From Roseovarius sp. TE539 (lineage in GTDB: Bacteria > Pseudomonadota > Alphaproteobacteria > Rhodobacterales > Rhodobacteraceae): DNA of 57,522 nt. The notes beneath the pieces are model-generated. The model ran no database searches and was not told where the DNA came from. It saw nothing but the letters and a program-made list of their open reading frames with translations. Numbering within the stretch: position 1 is the first letter of the stretch; every line of letters starts with the position of its first letter. The DNA is taken from assembly GCF_003298505.1 (NCBI RefSeq), contig NZ_QNGB01000022.1:1-57522 (forward strand), in the 5' to 3' direction. This document shows, piece after piece, positions 1-8,785 of the stretch. The translations under genes and the position numbers were made by a program.

Positions 1-344
1 ATGGGCGCAGCCGCTTGAGCGAGTTGATGGCTCCGCGCCTGCGCCCATTGCTCACGCCGCCGAATGATGGCAAACAAATGAGGAACAGACTCGACTTGCG
101 AGTGGCCCTGAAAAATGGGGCAGGTCAGCACTAATCGCATAGCCGAGCCGCCATGTGCATTTTCTCGAAACTCAATTGGCGCGGCAGCGGCCGATGATAT
201 GCGATGCATCTGAGGCCAGGTTGTCCCGACCACCTGACTTCTCGAACAACGATTCTCGGCCATTCCAATGAAATGCAGAAAGTGCCAATCGGCAGTCGTT
301 TTCAGGATGGCACGCTTTTTGGCGCGTAACGCAGCGCGTAACAT
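1..344 (-). CDS. Possible hypothetical protein, C-terminus beyond the window edge
   Basis: An open frame begins at an ATG (342-344) and runs without a stop to base 1, giving at least 114 residues. I recognise no domain; the translation is basic at its start and has scattered Cys, His and Trp. Codons use many A/T third positions (TTA, AAA, GCA, CAT), unlike the GC-ending codons of the neighbouring core genes. It lies just beyond the 3' end of the tRNA-Asn, on the same strand, a common place for integrated DNA. Two 9-bp direct repeats (gcgcgtaac, at 322-330 and 334-342) lie at its start. A lucky open frame in lower-GC DNA is equally possible. Confidence 0.25.
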   Translation of the reverse strand, partial: MLRAALRAKKRAILKTTADWHFLHFIGMAENRCSRSQVVGTTWPQMHRISSAAAAPIEFRENAHGGSAMRLVLTCPIFQGHSQVESVPHLFAIIRRREQWAQARSHQLAQAAAP

Positions 345-380
345 CTCAAGTAATTGTTTTATTTATAAAATCTGGATTTT

Positions 381-455
381 TGGCTCCGGCGGTAGGGATC
401 GAACCTACGACCAATTGATTAACAGTCAACTGCTCTACCGCTGAGCTACGCCGGA
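381..455 (-). tRNA. tRNA-Asn (anticodon GTT)
   Basis: Read on the minus strand, this 75-nt stretch folds as a tRNA. The acceptor stem is TCCGGCG paired with CGCCGGA. The anticodon loop CTGTTAA carries GTT. The T arm contains GGTTCGATCC, and CCA is encoded at the 3' end (381-383). The D arm has the usual AGCTCAGC-GGTAGAGC pattern. It stands alone, not in an rRNA operon. Its 3' end faces the lower-GC left edge, so it is a possible integration site, but no integrase or duplicated tRNA end is visible here. Confidence 0.97.
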
Positions 456-466
456 ACACGAAGGCG

Positions 467-495
467 CGTATAGCAACCCGGTCGGGGCGCGTCCA
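467..495 (-). promoter_or_regulatory. Probable sigma-70-type promoter of the tRNA-Asn
   Basis: On the minus strand TGGACG (490-495) is followed after exactly 17 nt by TATACG (467-472). Transcription would then start a few bases before the mature tRNA end at 455. The -35 lies inside the string CCTCTGGACGCGC, which recurs before ileS and before the DUF59-sufA pair. The promoter is inferred from spacing and position only. Confidence 0.55.
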
Positions 496-534
496 GAGGG
501 GTTGTCACAAAAAATGCAAGCGTTTCGGCGACGA

Positions 535-1446
535 TCAGAGACGTTCGAATCTGGCCGTTGCGGAAAGCCGGTCCAGGGGTGCGGCCTTCTCGCGGACGGT
601 CAGGTCGATCAGGTGTGCCAGCACGTTGCGTGTTGCGGCGGGCAGGAGGGCCGGGGGCGTGTCGGTGTAGATCGCACCGGCCAGCGTTTGCGCGCTGGCC
701 GGACCGGCCCGCAGGGCGTGCAGGATGGAGGCCTCGCGGGATTGGCGATGTGCGATCAGCCAGTCGAGCCGGTCCGCGGGGCTGGTCACGGGGGCGCCAT
801 GGCCGGGGTGAAAGACGCTGACGTCATGCGCACGCAGGCGTCGGCAGGAGGCCATGAAATCGGTCAGATCGCCATCCGGCGGCGAAACCAGGGAACTGGC
901 CCAGCCCATGACCAGATCGCCGGTGAAGATGGCGTCTTCGTATTCCAGCGCGATATGGTTGCAGAAATGTCCCGGCGTCCACAGCGCGGTCAGCGTCCAG
1001 CCGTCCCCCTTGATGCGTTCCCCGTCGGCCAGGGAGATATCGGGGGTGAATTCCGTATCCACACCTTCACCGCCGGCAACGCACCCGCCCTTGGCAAGTG
1101 TCTGCATCACCGCGCTGCGCCCGGCCTGTGCCTCCCCCCTTGCCAGCACCGGCGCACCGGTTTCACGGGCAAGCCGGCGCGCCAGCGGGGCGTGATCCAG
1201 ATGGGCATGGGTCACGATCACATGGCTCACGCGTTGTCCCGGCTGCAGCGCCGCGAGGATCGCCTCGAGGTGAGCCGTGTCGTCCGGTCCGGGGTCGATG
1301 ACGGCGATCCCACGACGCCCCAGAAGATAGGTATTTGTGCCCCGGAAAGTCATCGGTGAAGGGTTCGGCGCCAGCACCCGGCGCAGCATCGCGCCCAGAG
1401 GCACGGCGACCCCCGTTGGCGGATCGAAATCCTGTTCCGGCGCCAT
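535..1446 (-). CDS. MBL-fold metallo-hydrolase, LACTB2-like
   Basis: A 303-residue metallo-beta-lactamase-fold protein. The dinuclear metal motif HAHLDH is at residues 80-85, followed by the third-ligand region TPGH (H160), the bridging Asp in TGD (D177) and the late HPGHG motif (near 213-217). Residues 220-303 look like the C-terminal winged-helix segment of LACTB2-type members, which include nucleases and thioester hydrolases. The substrate cannot be named from sequence. It is transcribed away from the histidine kinase, 40 bp away. Family certain, specific function unknown. Confidence 0.85.
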   Translation of the reverse strand: MAPEQDFDPPTGVAVPLGAMLRRVLAPNPSPMTFRGTNTYLLGRRGIAVIDPGPDDTAHLEAILAALQPGQRVSHVIVTHAHLDHAPLARRLARETGAPVLARGEAQAGRSAVMQTLAKGGCVAGGEGVDTEFTPDISLADGERIKGDGWTLTALWTPGHFCNHIALEYEDAIFTGDLVMGWASSLVSPPDGDLTDFMASCRRLRAHDVSVFHPGHGAPVTSPADRLDWLIAHRQSREASILHALRAGPASAQTLAGAIYTDTPPALLPAATRNVLAHLIDLTVREKAAPLDRLSATARFERL

Positions 1447-1470
1447 TGTTCTTCCTCTCCTGCTCGGACC

Positions 1471-1486
1471 GGGCTAGGTTTAGCCC
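1471..1486. promoter_or_regulatory. Perfect inverted repeat abutting the kinase start codon
   Basis: GGGCTA-GGTT-TAGCCC, two 6-bp arms around 4 nt, ends one base before the kinase ATG at 1487. The gap between the two divergent genes is only 40 bp and no Shine-Dalgarno sequence is visible before the ATG. The repeat could be an operator or an RNA hairpin at the start of a leaderless or nearly leaderless message. Function is not established. Confidence 0.35.
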
Positions 1487-2794
1487 ATGTCGTTCGTGTG
1501 GCTCAAACCTTATATGCCCCGCGGTCTTTATGGCCGGGCCACGCTGATCCTGCTGATGCCGGTGATCACGCTGCTGCTGGTGGTCTCGATCGTGTCGGTA
1601 CAGCGGCTTTTCGAGGGCGTTACCGAGCAGATGGCCCGTTCCGTGAGCCGCGAGATCAACCTTCTTCTTCAGAACGACACCCCGATCGCCGCGCCCGGGG
1701 CGCGCAAGGCGATGGCGGATGCGCTGAGGATAGAAATGCGAAGCCTGCCATCGGAGGACCTGCCCGAAACGCATACGAGGCGATGGTATGATTTCTCGGG
1801 GTCTGTCGCGATTCGCGAGTTCGAGCGCATTCTGCCCGACCTGGCGGCGGTGGAGCTGCCGGACGACCAGATCGTTCGGCTGTATATCGACTTGCCCCGG
1901 AGAGCGCTTGAACTGCAATTCGACCGGCGGCGCCTTTCCGCCAAGAACGCCCATCAGCTGCCTGTGAACATGGTCTTCTTCGGGGTTCTGATGACGGCCA
2001 TCGCCTTCTTCTACCTGCGCAATCAGCTGCGTCCGATCACCCGTCTCGCCCGCGCCGCCGAAGCCTTTGGCCGGGGCCGCCATGTGCCCTATCGCCCGGC
2101 CGGGGCGGTGGAGGTTCGCGCGGCGGGTCATGCGTTCCTGGACATGCGCGCGCGCATCGAGCGGCAGATCGAACAGCGCACGCTGATGTTGTCGGGGGTC
2201 AGCCATGACATGCGGACGCCATTGACCCGCCTGAGGCTCAGCCTGGCGATGCTGGATGCGGAGGAGCGCGAGCCGATGCTACAGGATATCGACGAAATGG
2301 AACGGCTTCTTGACGAGTTCCTTGCCTTCGCGCGTGACGCGGCGGAGGGCGAGCCGGAACCGGTGGACCCGGTGGCGCTGGTGCGCCAGATCGTCGAGGA
2401 TTGTGCCCGCAGCAATATTCCGGCCCGGCTCCGCAGCACCGAGGGCGAGGGCACGGTGCCGCTGCGCCGGGCGGCGATCCGGCGTGCGGTCGAGAACCTT
2501 ATCAACAACGCGGTACGGTATGGCAGCCGCGCGGAACTCTCGGTCATGATGTCGGAAAGATCCCTGCGCATCCGGGTCGAGGACGACGGGCCGGGCATCC
2601 CGGCCGATCGGCGTGAGGAGGCGGTGCGCCCCTTCACGCGGCTTGATCCGGCGCGAAACCAGGACCGGGGCAGTGGCGTGGGCCTGGGACTTTCGATCGC
2701 GACGGACATTGCCCGCGCACATGGCGGCATGCTGCGCCTTGCGACGTCCAAGCGATTGGGCGGGTTGCGCGCGGACATCGTGATTTCGCGCTGA
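1487..2794 (+). CDS. EnvZ-like membrane sensor histidine kinase
   Basis: A 435-residue two-component sensor. Membrane segments lie at about residues 16-38 and 157-177 and flank a periplasmic loop of roughly 120 residues. A HAMP linker (about 177-230) follows. The phosphoacceptor His is about residue 240 in SGVSHDMRTPLTRLRL, the EnvZ-type variant of the H box. The ATPase domain shows an N box (NLINNAVRYG), DDGPGIP and GSGVGLGLS. No response-regulator gene lies beside it: the left neighbour is a divergent MBL hydrolase and the right one a convergent PLP enzyme. The partner must be elsewhere. The start at 1487 gives a conventional N-terminus, but an internal ATG at 1514 cannot be excluded. Confidence 0.88.
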   Translation: MSFVWLKPYMPRGLYGRATLILLMPVITLLLVVSIVSVQRLFEGVTEQMARSVSREINLLLQNDTPIAAPGARKAMADALRIEMRSLPSEDLPETHTRRWYDFSGSVAIREFERILPDLAAVELPDDQIVRLYIDLPRRALELQFDRRRLSAKNAHQLPVNMVFFGVLMTAIAFFYLRNQLRPITRLARAAEAFGRGRHVPYRPAGAVEVRAAGHAFLDMRARIERQIEQRTLMLSGVSHDMRTPLTRLRLSLAMLDAEEREPMLQDIDEMERLLDEFLAFARDAAEGEPEPVDPVALVRQIVEDCARSNIPARLRSTEGEGTVPLRRAAIRRAVENLINNAVRYGSRAELSVMMSERSLRIRVEDDGPGIPADRREEAVRPFTRLDPARNQDRGSGVGLGLSIATDIARAHGGMLRLATSKRLGGLRADIVISR

Positions 2795-2858
2795 CGGTTC
2801 TTGCCCGCGGTCCGCCCCCGTCATCCGCGCCGGCGCCGGGCATGGCCCGAGCCTGGGA

Positions 2859-4022
2859 TCAGCCGGCGCCGGCGGTTGCGAGCGCCTGTTCCAGGTCGGC
2901 GATCAGATCCTCGGCATCCTCGATACCCACGGAGAGACGCAACAATCGCGGGTGAACCGGAAAACCTTCGCCCGACACCGTCTTGCGGTGCTCGATCAGG
3001 CTTTCGACCCCTCCCAGCGACGTCGCGGGATAAAAGACCCGGCAGGCGCGGACGACATCTATCGCCGTCTGCTCGCTGCCCTTCACGATCACCGACATCA
3101 TACCGCCGAACTGCCCGCCGGTCTGGCGGGCGGCGATCTCGTGACCGGGATGTGCGGGCAGACCGGGATAAAGCACCGCCTCCAGCCCCGCGTGCCCGGA
3201 AAAATGCCGCGCCATTGTCAAGGCGTTGCGCGTTGCGCGGTCATAGCGCAGGTAGAGGGTGCGCATTCCGCGGATCAGAAGCCAGGCATCGAAGGAATGC
3301 AACACGGTTCCCTGCAACTTGCGCAGGTGGGCAAGTCCCTCCCAGAAGGTGCCGGCGTCGCGAACCGAGAGCACCCCGGCGGTGACGTCGGTATGACCGG
3401 CCAGATACTTGGTGGCCGAATGGAAGGAAATGTCGGCGCCCAGGTCAAGTGCACGGGTGGCGCAGGGGGGCGTCGCCGTGCAATCGGTCAGCAGCATCGC
3501 GCCGGCCCCATGGGCGATGCGTGCCGCCGCGGCGATATCGGTGACGGTCCAGTCGGGATTGTTGGGGGTCTCCACCCAGACAAGCCGTGTCTCGTCCGGC
3601 CGCACGGCGCTGTTCAAGCTGTCCAGGTTGCCGGGCAGGAAGGTGCTCAGGACGATCCGCCCCTTTGCATGGGCGGTCGCGAACTGTTCGCGCACCCCGT
3701 GGTAGATCACCTCGGGCACGACCACATGCGCCCCCGTGTCGAGCTGGTCGATCACCGCCGTGGCGGCCGACATCCCCGACGCGAAAAGCATCGCCTCGCG
3801 CGCGCCTTCGAGTTCGGCGATCATCGCCTCGGCATGTTCCGTGGTCGGATTGCCGTCACGGCGATACATGTAGTCCCGCCGCAGGTCATGGGCTTCGTCC
3901 CGCGCGAAGGTGACGGAGGGCTGCACCGGCGGCACGATGGCGCCGGTTTCCCTGTCCAGGAACCGCATCGCCTGGGCCACGCGTGTTGCCGGGGAAGGGC
4001 GGCTGTTGGGCCTGTTGTTCAT
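2859..4022 (-). CDS. Cys/Met metabolism PLP-dependent enzyme (cystathionine lyase/synthase family)
   Basis: A 387-residue fold-type I PLP enzyme. The PLP lysine is in HSATKYLAGH, with YRRDGNPTT near the N-terminus and FASGMSA in the cofactor-binding loop. These are hallmarks of the family holding cystathionine gamma-synthase, gamma-lyase, beta-lyase and O-acetylhomoserine sulfhydrylase. Sequence alone does not decide between them; the family is often annotated metB or metC. The frame is open far upstream over ileS, but the ATG at 4022, 19 bp after the ileS stop, with AGGCAG before it, gives the family N-terminus. It is probably co-transcribed with ileS and converges with the kinase gene. Confidence 0.85.
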   Translation of the reverse strand: MNNRPNSRPSPATRVAQAMRFLDRETGAIVPPVQPSVTFARDEAHDLRRDYMYRRDGNPTTEHAEAMIAELEGAREAMLFASGMSAATAVIDQLDTGAHVVVPEVIYHGVREQFATAHAKGRIVLSTFLPGNLDSLNSAVRPDETRLVWVETPNNPDWTVTDIAAAARIAHGAGAMLLTDCTATPPCATRALDLGADISFHSATKYLAGHTDVTAGVLSVRDAGTFWEGLAHLRKLQGTVLHSFDAWLLIRGMRTLYLRYDRATRNALTMARHFSGHAGLEAVLYPGLPAHPGHEIAARQTGGQFGGMMSVIVKGSEQTAIDVVRACRVFYPATSLGGVESLIEHRKTVSGEGFPVHPRLLRLSVGIEDAEDLIADLEQALATAGAG

Positions 4023-4041
4023 GGTCTGCCTGCCTTTCGCT

Positions 4042-6978
4042 TCATCCAAGTGCCTCGGAACAGCGCCGGCAGGTGCCGGGATGCGCGTGGCGGCCCACGT
4101 CGGGCAGGATCTTCCAGCACCGCAGGCACTTGTCTCCATCCGCCTTCTCGAACACCACGCCGATCCCGTCGATCTCGGGCAGGCGGAACGCCTCGGCCGG
4201 GCTCGGATCGTTCGTGAGCCGGATCGCGGACGTGATGCAGATGTCCTCGAAATTGACGGATTTGAGGACCTCCAGCATCTCATGATCCCGGACATGCACG
4301 ACCGGAGCCGCCTCGAGGCTGGCACCGATGACCTTGTCGGTACGCTGCACCTCGAGCGCCGCGGTAACCGCCCGCCGCGCGCGGCGGACCTGTGCCCATT
4401 TCGCGGCCAGCGGCTCATTCAGCCAGTCGGCCGGCGTTTCGGGAATATCGACCAGATGCACCGAACTGTTCTCGCCGGGAAACCGCTCAAGCCAGACTTC
4501 CTCGGTGGTGAAGACCAGCACCGGCGCCAGCCAGGTGGTCAGGCGGTGGAAAAGGATGTCGAGCACCGTGCGCGCGGCACGGCGGCGGTGGGTGTCGCCA
4601 TCGCAATAGAGGGCGTCCTTGCGGATGTCGAAGTAGAAGGCACTTAGCTCCACGGTCGCGAAGTTGAACAGCGCCTGGAAGACACCTTGGAAATCATAGG
4701 CCGCATAGCCGGTGCGCACCCGGTGATCGAGTTCCGCCAGGCGATGCAGAACCCAGCGTTCCAGTTCCGGCATCTCGGCGGGGTCCACCCGGTCCTCGCG
4801 TGTGAAATGTGCCAGAGAACCAAGCATGAAGCGCATGGTGTTCCTGAGCCTGCGATACCCGTCCGCGACCCCCTTGAGGATTTCAGGACCGATGCGCAGG
4901 TCGCCGGTGTAGTCCGATTGCGCCACCCACAGCCGCAGGATGTCCGCCCCGTACTGCTTTGTCACGTCGTCGGGCGCGACCGTGTTGCCGAGCGATTTGG
5001 ACATCTTGTTGCCCTTCTCGTCCAGCGTGAAGCCGTGGGTCAGCACGCCGCGATAGGGCGCGCGGCCGATCGTGCCACAAGCCTGCAGCATCGAGGAATG
5101 GAACCAGCCGCGATGCTGGTCGGTTCCTTCGAGGTAGAGGTCGGCCAGCCCGTCCTCGGAGCCGTCTTCGCGGTCGCGCAGCACGAAGGCGTGGGTCGAG
5201 CCGCTGTCGAACCAAACGTCGAGGATGTCATCGACCTTCTCCCACTCGGCCGGATCGTAATCGTTGCCAAGGAACCGTTCCTTGGCGCCGGGCTTGTACC
5301 ATGCATCCGCCCCCTCGGCCTCGAACGCCTCCAGGATGCGGGCATTGACCGCTTCGTCCCGCAGCAGGAAACCGGGATCGGTCGGTTTCGCGCCCGTCCT
5401 GACAAAACAGGTCAGCGGCACGCCCCAGGCCCGCTGACGCGAGAGCACCCAGTCGGGCCGCGCCTCGATCATCGAGTGAAGGCGGTTGCGCCCCGTCTTC
5501 GGCGTCCATGTCACCAGTTGGTCGATGGAGGTCAGGGCGCGGTCGCGGATCGTCCTGCCGTACTCGTCCTGCCCGTCGCCGACCTCGCGGTCGATGGCGG
5601 CGAACCATTGCGGCGTGTTGCGATAAATCACCGGGGCCTTGGAGCGCCAGCTATGCGGATAGCTGTGCTTGATCTTGCCGCGCGCCAGCAGGCCGCCGAC
5701 CTCCGTGAGCTTGTCGATCACGGCCTTGTTGGCGTCGCCCTCCTTGCCATTGGGCTTGAGGATGCGGGTGCCGCCGAAGAATGGCAGGTCCTCGCGGAAA
5801 CTGCCATCGTCGAGCACGTTGTAGGTGATGACCTGATCGAGCATCCCCAGTTCCTGGAAGAGCAGGTATTCGTCCATACCGTGGGAGGGGGCGCAATGGA
5901 CGAACCCGGTGCCCTCCTCGTCGGTGACGAAATCGGCGGCGCGGAAATCGCGCAGGTCATCCCATTCGCGCTCGCTGCCCTCGGCCCCGGCAAGGGGATG
6001 GACGAGTGACAGGCCCGAAAGCTCCTCGGCGCTTACATCGCGGACACGTTTCCACATCCCATCTTCCAGGCGCGCGCGGCTCATCACATCGCCGGCCAGC
6101 TTGTCGGCCAGGATGAAGCGGTCGCCGACACTGGCCCAGCACTCGCCGGGCGTGCCCGTCACCTCGTAGAGTCCATAGGCGATGTCCTCGCCATAGACGA
6201 CCGCCTTGTTGGAGGGGATCGTCCAGGGGGTCGTGGTCCAGATCACCACGCTTGCACCCGGCAGGTCGCTTTCGCCTGCATCGCTGACGGAGCCGCCCGC
6301 CGATGCCGTGACAACCCTAAACTTCACCCAGATGGTGAAGCTTTCCTTGTCGTGATACTCGACCTCGGCCTCGGCCAGGGCGGTCTTTTCCACCGGTGAC
6401 CACATGACCGGCTTGGAGCCGCGATAGAGGGTGCCGGTCATCAGGAATTTCTGGAACTCCTCGGCGATGATCCGCTCGGCGCGGTAATCCATTGTCAGGT
6501 AGGGCTTTTCCCATTTACCCGTGACGCCGAGGCGCTTGAACTCGGCACGCTGCACGTCGATCCACTCATCGGCGAAATCGCGGCACTCGCGGCGGAATTC
6601 CACCACGTCAACCTCGTCCTTGTTGCGCCCCTTCTCGCGGTAGCGCTGTTCGATCTTCCACTCGATCGGCAGGCCATGGCAGTCCCATCCGGGGATGTAG
6701 CGCGCGTCATGGCCCAGCATCTGCTGGGAGCGCACCACCATGTCCTTGAGGATCTTGTTGAGCGCGTGGCCGATATGAAGATGCCCATTGGCATAGGGCG
6801 GCCCGTCATGCAGGGTGAACGGTGCGCGCCCCTCCTTCTCCCGCAGCCGGTCATAGATGCCGATCTTTTCCCACCGGTCCAGCCAGCCGGGTTCACGCTT
6901 GGGCAGGCCTGCCCGCATCGGGAAATCGGTGCGGGGCAGGTTGAGGGTGTCTTTGTATTCGGGCGTTTCGGCGCACAT
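4042..6978 (-). CDS. ileS: Isoleucyl-tRNA synthetase
   Basis: A 978-residue class I synthetase that charges tRNA-Ile. The HIGH box is HLHIGH near the N-terminus within DGPPYANGHLHIGHALNKIL. The KMSKS box is in DEKGNKMSKSLGN. WTTTPWTIPSN marks the editing domain, and ISRQRAWG-like VLSRQRAWGVP is present. The C-terminus has the zinc-binding pattern CLRCWKI...CRRC typical of bacterial-type IleRS. It is slightly longer than the approximately 940-residue E. coli enzyme, partly through an insert around VTASAGGSVSDAG. The PLP enzyme follows 19 bp downstream. A promoter candidate lies at 7124-7152. Confidence 0.98.
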   Translation of the reverse strand: MCAETPEYKDTLNLPRTDFPMRAGLPKREPGWLDRWEKIGIYDRLREKEGRAPFTLHDGPPYANGHLHIGHALNKILKDMVVRSQQMLGHDARYIPGWDCHGLPIEWKIEQRYREKGRNKDEVDVVEFRRECRDFADEWIDVQRAEFKRLGVTGKWEKPYLTMDYRAERIIAEEFQKFLMTGTLYRGSKPVMWSPVEKTALAEAEVEYHDKESFTIWVKFRVVTASAGGSVSDAGESDLPGASVVIWTTTPWTIPSNKAVVYGEDIAYGLYEVTGTPGECWASVGDRFILADKLAGDVMSRARLEDGMWKRVRDVSAEELSGLSLVHPLAGAEGSEREWDDLRDFRAADFVTDEEGTGFVHCAPSHGMDEYLLFQELGMLDQVITYNVLDDGSFREDLPFFGGTRILKPNGKEGDANKAVIDKLTEVGGLLARGKIKHSYPHSWRSKAPVIYRNTPQWFAAIDREVGDGQDEYGRTIRDRALTSIDQLVTWTPKTGRNRLHSMIEARPDWVLSRQRAWGVPLTCFVRTGAKPTDPGFLLRDEAVNARILEAFEAEGADAWYKPGAKERFLGNDYDPAEWEKVDDILDVWFDSGSTHAFVLRDREDGSEDGLADLYLEGTDQHRGWFHSSMLQACGTIGRAPYRGVLTHGFTLDEKGNKMSKSLGNTVAPDDVTKQYGADILRLWVAQSDYTGDLRIGPEILKGVADGYRRLRNTMRFMLGSLAHFTREDRVDPAEMPELERWVLHRLAELDHRVRTGYAAYDFQGVFQALFNFATVELSAFYFDIRKDALYCDGDTHRRRAARTVLDILFHRLTTWLAPVLVFTTEEVWLERFPGENSSVHLVDIPETPADWLNEPLAAKWAQVRRARRAVTAALEVQRTDKVIGASLEAAPVVHVRDHEMLEVLKSVNFEDICITSAIRLTNDPSPAEAFRLPEIDGIGVVFEKADGDKCLRCWKILPDVGRHAHPGTCRRCSEALG

Positions 6979-7318
6979 GAGGGGCGTCCTTCGTCAGGTC
7001 TTGCAAGTATGCGGATGAGGGGCGGCGCGATGGCTCAAGCGCCTTTTCCCGGCGGCTCGACAGGATCAGAGCGCCGGGCATGTAATTCGAATGACGATCG
7101 CTGCGCATGTCATCATGGGCCGCCTTATAGGCATGGGGGCAGGCGGCGTCCAGAGGGCGATGAGGCCCGAAGGAACACCGTGTTTCCGGCGCGCGCCGAC
7201 TTTGGTTCGGGGCCGCGGCACACCCGGTCGCGCGCCTGCATGCAGAAAGGTGGATGATGCTGCACGCGAAGTTGCAAGATCGCTTGCCTCGACCGCCGCG
7301 AAACGCCACATATCCAGC
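6979..7318. other. 340-bp intergenic region between divergent ileS and globin genes
   Basis: No convincing gene is seen. Short frames run through it, but they are N-terminal extensions or shadows of the flanking genes. It contains the ileS promoter candidate (7124-7152) and presumably the promoter of the globin gene. No T-box or riboswitch fold was recognised. Confidence 0.6.
7124..7152 (-). promoter_or_regulatory. Candidate promoter of ileS
   Basis: On the minus strand TGGACG (7147-7152) and TATAAG (7124-7129) are separated by 17 nt. The -35 lies in CCTCTGGACGCC, nearly the string found at the tRNA-Asn and DUF59-sufA promoters. A start near 7117 would give an ileS leader of about 140 nt. 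This is inference from consensus and position. Confidence 0.45.
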
Positions 7319-7729
7319 ATGAGCAGCGCCCTGCCACCCCGCTTCGACATAACTCGCCCGCAGATCGAACGGGTTGTCGCGGTATTCTATGCCCGTATTC
7401 GCGCGGATCCGGGTCTTGGCCCCGTCTTTGCGGTGCATGTCGGGGACTGGCCGGCGCATGAAGCTAAGGTTGCCGATTTCTGGGCCAACACCATCCTGCA
7501 CGAGCGCAGCTATGACGGCAGCCCCATGGCTGCACATGTGCGCGCGGGCAATGTCAGGCCGGGAATGTTCTCGGCATGGCTGGATCTGTTCGACGCGGTC
7601 CTCGCGGACGAGCTTTCGCAGGAACAGGCCGCCGCCTGGTCCGCGCTGGCACACCGTATCGGCCGGTCCCTGCGCGCCGGTGTGGTGGAACGCGAAACGC
7701 TGGAGGGCGGCGTGCCGAAGCTTCGCTGA
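7319..7729 (+). CDS. Group III truncated haemoglobin
   Basis: A 136-residue globin of the truncated group III type (CtbN-like). FYARIRADPGLGPVF is the A/B-helix signature. FWANTILHERSYDGSP and a proximal His near residue 73 in AAHVRAG match the family. Such proteins bind O2 or NO with high affinity and are linked to microaerobic or nitrosative conditions; the role here is inferred. The frame is open upstream to 7091, but the ATG at 7319 starts a protein of normal family length. No obvious partner is adjacent; the divergent neighbour is ileS. Confidence 0.88.
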   Translation: MSSALPPRFDITRPQIERVVAVFYARIRADPGLGPVFAVHVGDWPAHEAKVADFWANTILHERSYDGSPMAAHVRAGNVRPGMFSAWLDLFDAVLADELSQEQAAAWSALAHRIGRSLRAGVVERETLEGGVPKLR

Positions 7730-7786
7730 GCGGGTGACGATGTCCGGATGCGGCCCGGGCGGCGGCTGGCACCGGGTAACGCCGCT

Positions 7787-8785
7787 TCAGGCGCCGGAAA
7801 ACAGGCCTGCGAGGGCCTGCCTGACAAGTCGTGAAACCGAAGGGCGGCGCCCGCTTCCGAAAGGGACGGGGCGACAGACCTCCATCGCGGCGACCCCCAC
7901 GCGAGCTGTCAGCGCGCCGTTCACGACCCCTTCGCCAAAGCGGCGCGAGACCCGGCTCAACACCCCGCCCCCGGCAACCGATCCCAGCAGATCGTCGCCG
8001 ACCGCGACCGCCCCGGTGGCCAGCAGATGGGCCATCACGGCACGGGTCAGCCGCCAGCCACCCAGCGTGCCCGCACGCCCGCCATAGATCTCGGCCACCC
8101 GCCGGATCATGCGGACATTCGCGGTCAGCGCCGTTGCCACATCGGCCAGAGCCAGCGGAACCAGCGCGGTGACCATCGCCACCTGACGCGCGGCGGCTTC
8201 CACCTCGCGTGTCGCAGCCGTGTCGAGCGGTGTCAGAAGCTCGGTTTCGGCAACCTGAAGGAGGGCCTCTGCATCGAACTGATCGGCCCCCAGTTCGGCC
8301 AGGCGGGCGCGGCCCCACCGGGTGTCCTCGCGCCCGGCATAGAGAGCGTCCAGTCGCGCCACGACGCGCCGTGCCGCATCCAGGTCCCGTGCCGCCAGTG
8401 CCGCCTCGGCCGCGCGTCCGAGCGCATCGACCCTGCGTAAACGGGCCAGGCCGGCGGCCTCGCGCAGCGCGATCACGAGCAGCAATAGCAACAGCGCCGC
8501 GCCAAGCCCGCTCACCACCCACCCGAGGACCGCGTTGCGCGCCATCAGACCGGCGGCGAAATCCCACGCCATGACCGACAGCACCGTTGCAAGCAACGCG
8601 CCAAGGACTGTCCAGAAAAGCCGGGACAGGCGTGACGGGCGGCGCGCGGCGATCCTCGCGGCGGCCTGCATGCCGTGGCCCTGCGGCTCCTCGAAGGCAT
8701 CCCCGGCCGGGACCGGAGGCGCCGTGTCGGGTGCCGGGCCCGGAGATTCGTCCTCAAGGTCGATCAGGATCGGTCCGCGGGTCAT
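7787..8785 (-). CDS. YcjF/TIGR01620-type membrane protein (DUF697)
   Basis: A 332-residue protein. A Pro/Asp-rich cytoplasmic N-terminus (about 1-60) is followed by two close membrane segments, LFWTVLGALLATVLSVMAW and WVVSGLGAALLLLLLVIAL. An alpha-helical Ala/Arg-rich domain and the C-terminal DUF697 region (AIYGGRAGTLGGWRL-like EIYGGRAGTLGGWRL) follow. Its ATG overlaps the ycjX stop by 4 bp, so the two are translationally coupled. The pair is conserved across proteobacteria and tied to envelope stress, but the biochemical role is unknown. A longer upstream frame only overlaps ycjX. Confidence 0.82.
   Translation of the reverse strand: MTRGPILIDLEDESPGPAPDTAPPVPAGDAFEEPQGHGMQAAARIAARRPSRLSRLFWTVLGALLATVLSVMAWDFAAGLMARNAVLGWVVSGLGAALLLLLLVIALREAAGLARLRRVDALGRAAEAALAARDLDAARRVVARLDALYAGREDTRWGRARLAELGADQFDAEALLQVAETELLTPLDTAATREVEAAARQVAMVTALVPLALADVATALTANVRMIRRVAEIYGGRAGTLGGWRLTRAVMAHLLATGAVAVGDDLLGSVAGGGVLSRVSRRFGEGVVNGALTARVGVAAMEVCRPVPFGSGRRPSVSRLVRQALAGLFSGA

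Noticed and set aside
322..342. Two 9-bp repeats (gcgcgtaac) as the start of a CRISPR or iteron array
   Set aside because: Only two copies with a 3-bp gap; no array.
2795..2858. Repeated CCGGCGCCGG strings between the kinase and PLP-enzyme genes as a terminator
   Set aside because: GC palindromes of this kind are common here; pairing is ambiguous, one copy is inside the coding end and no T run follows.
4687..6009. 440-residue open frame antisense to ileS
   Set aside because: Shadow of a high-GC gene; the minus-strand frame has all IleRS motifs and this one has no recognisable domain.
6979..7318. T-box or other riboswitch upstream of ileS
   Set aside because: No T-box sequence or specifier-loop structure recognised, and T-boxes are not expected in this group.
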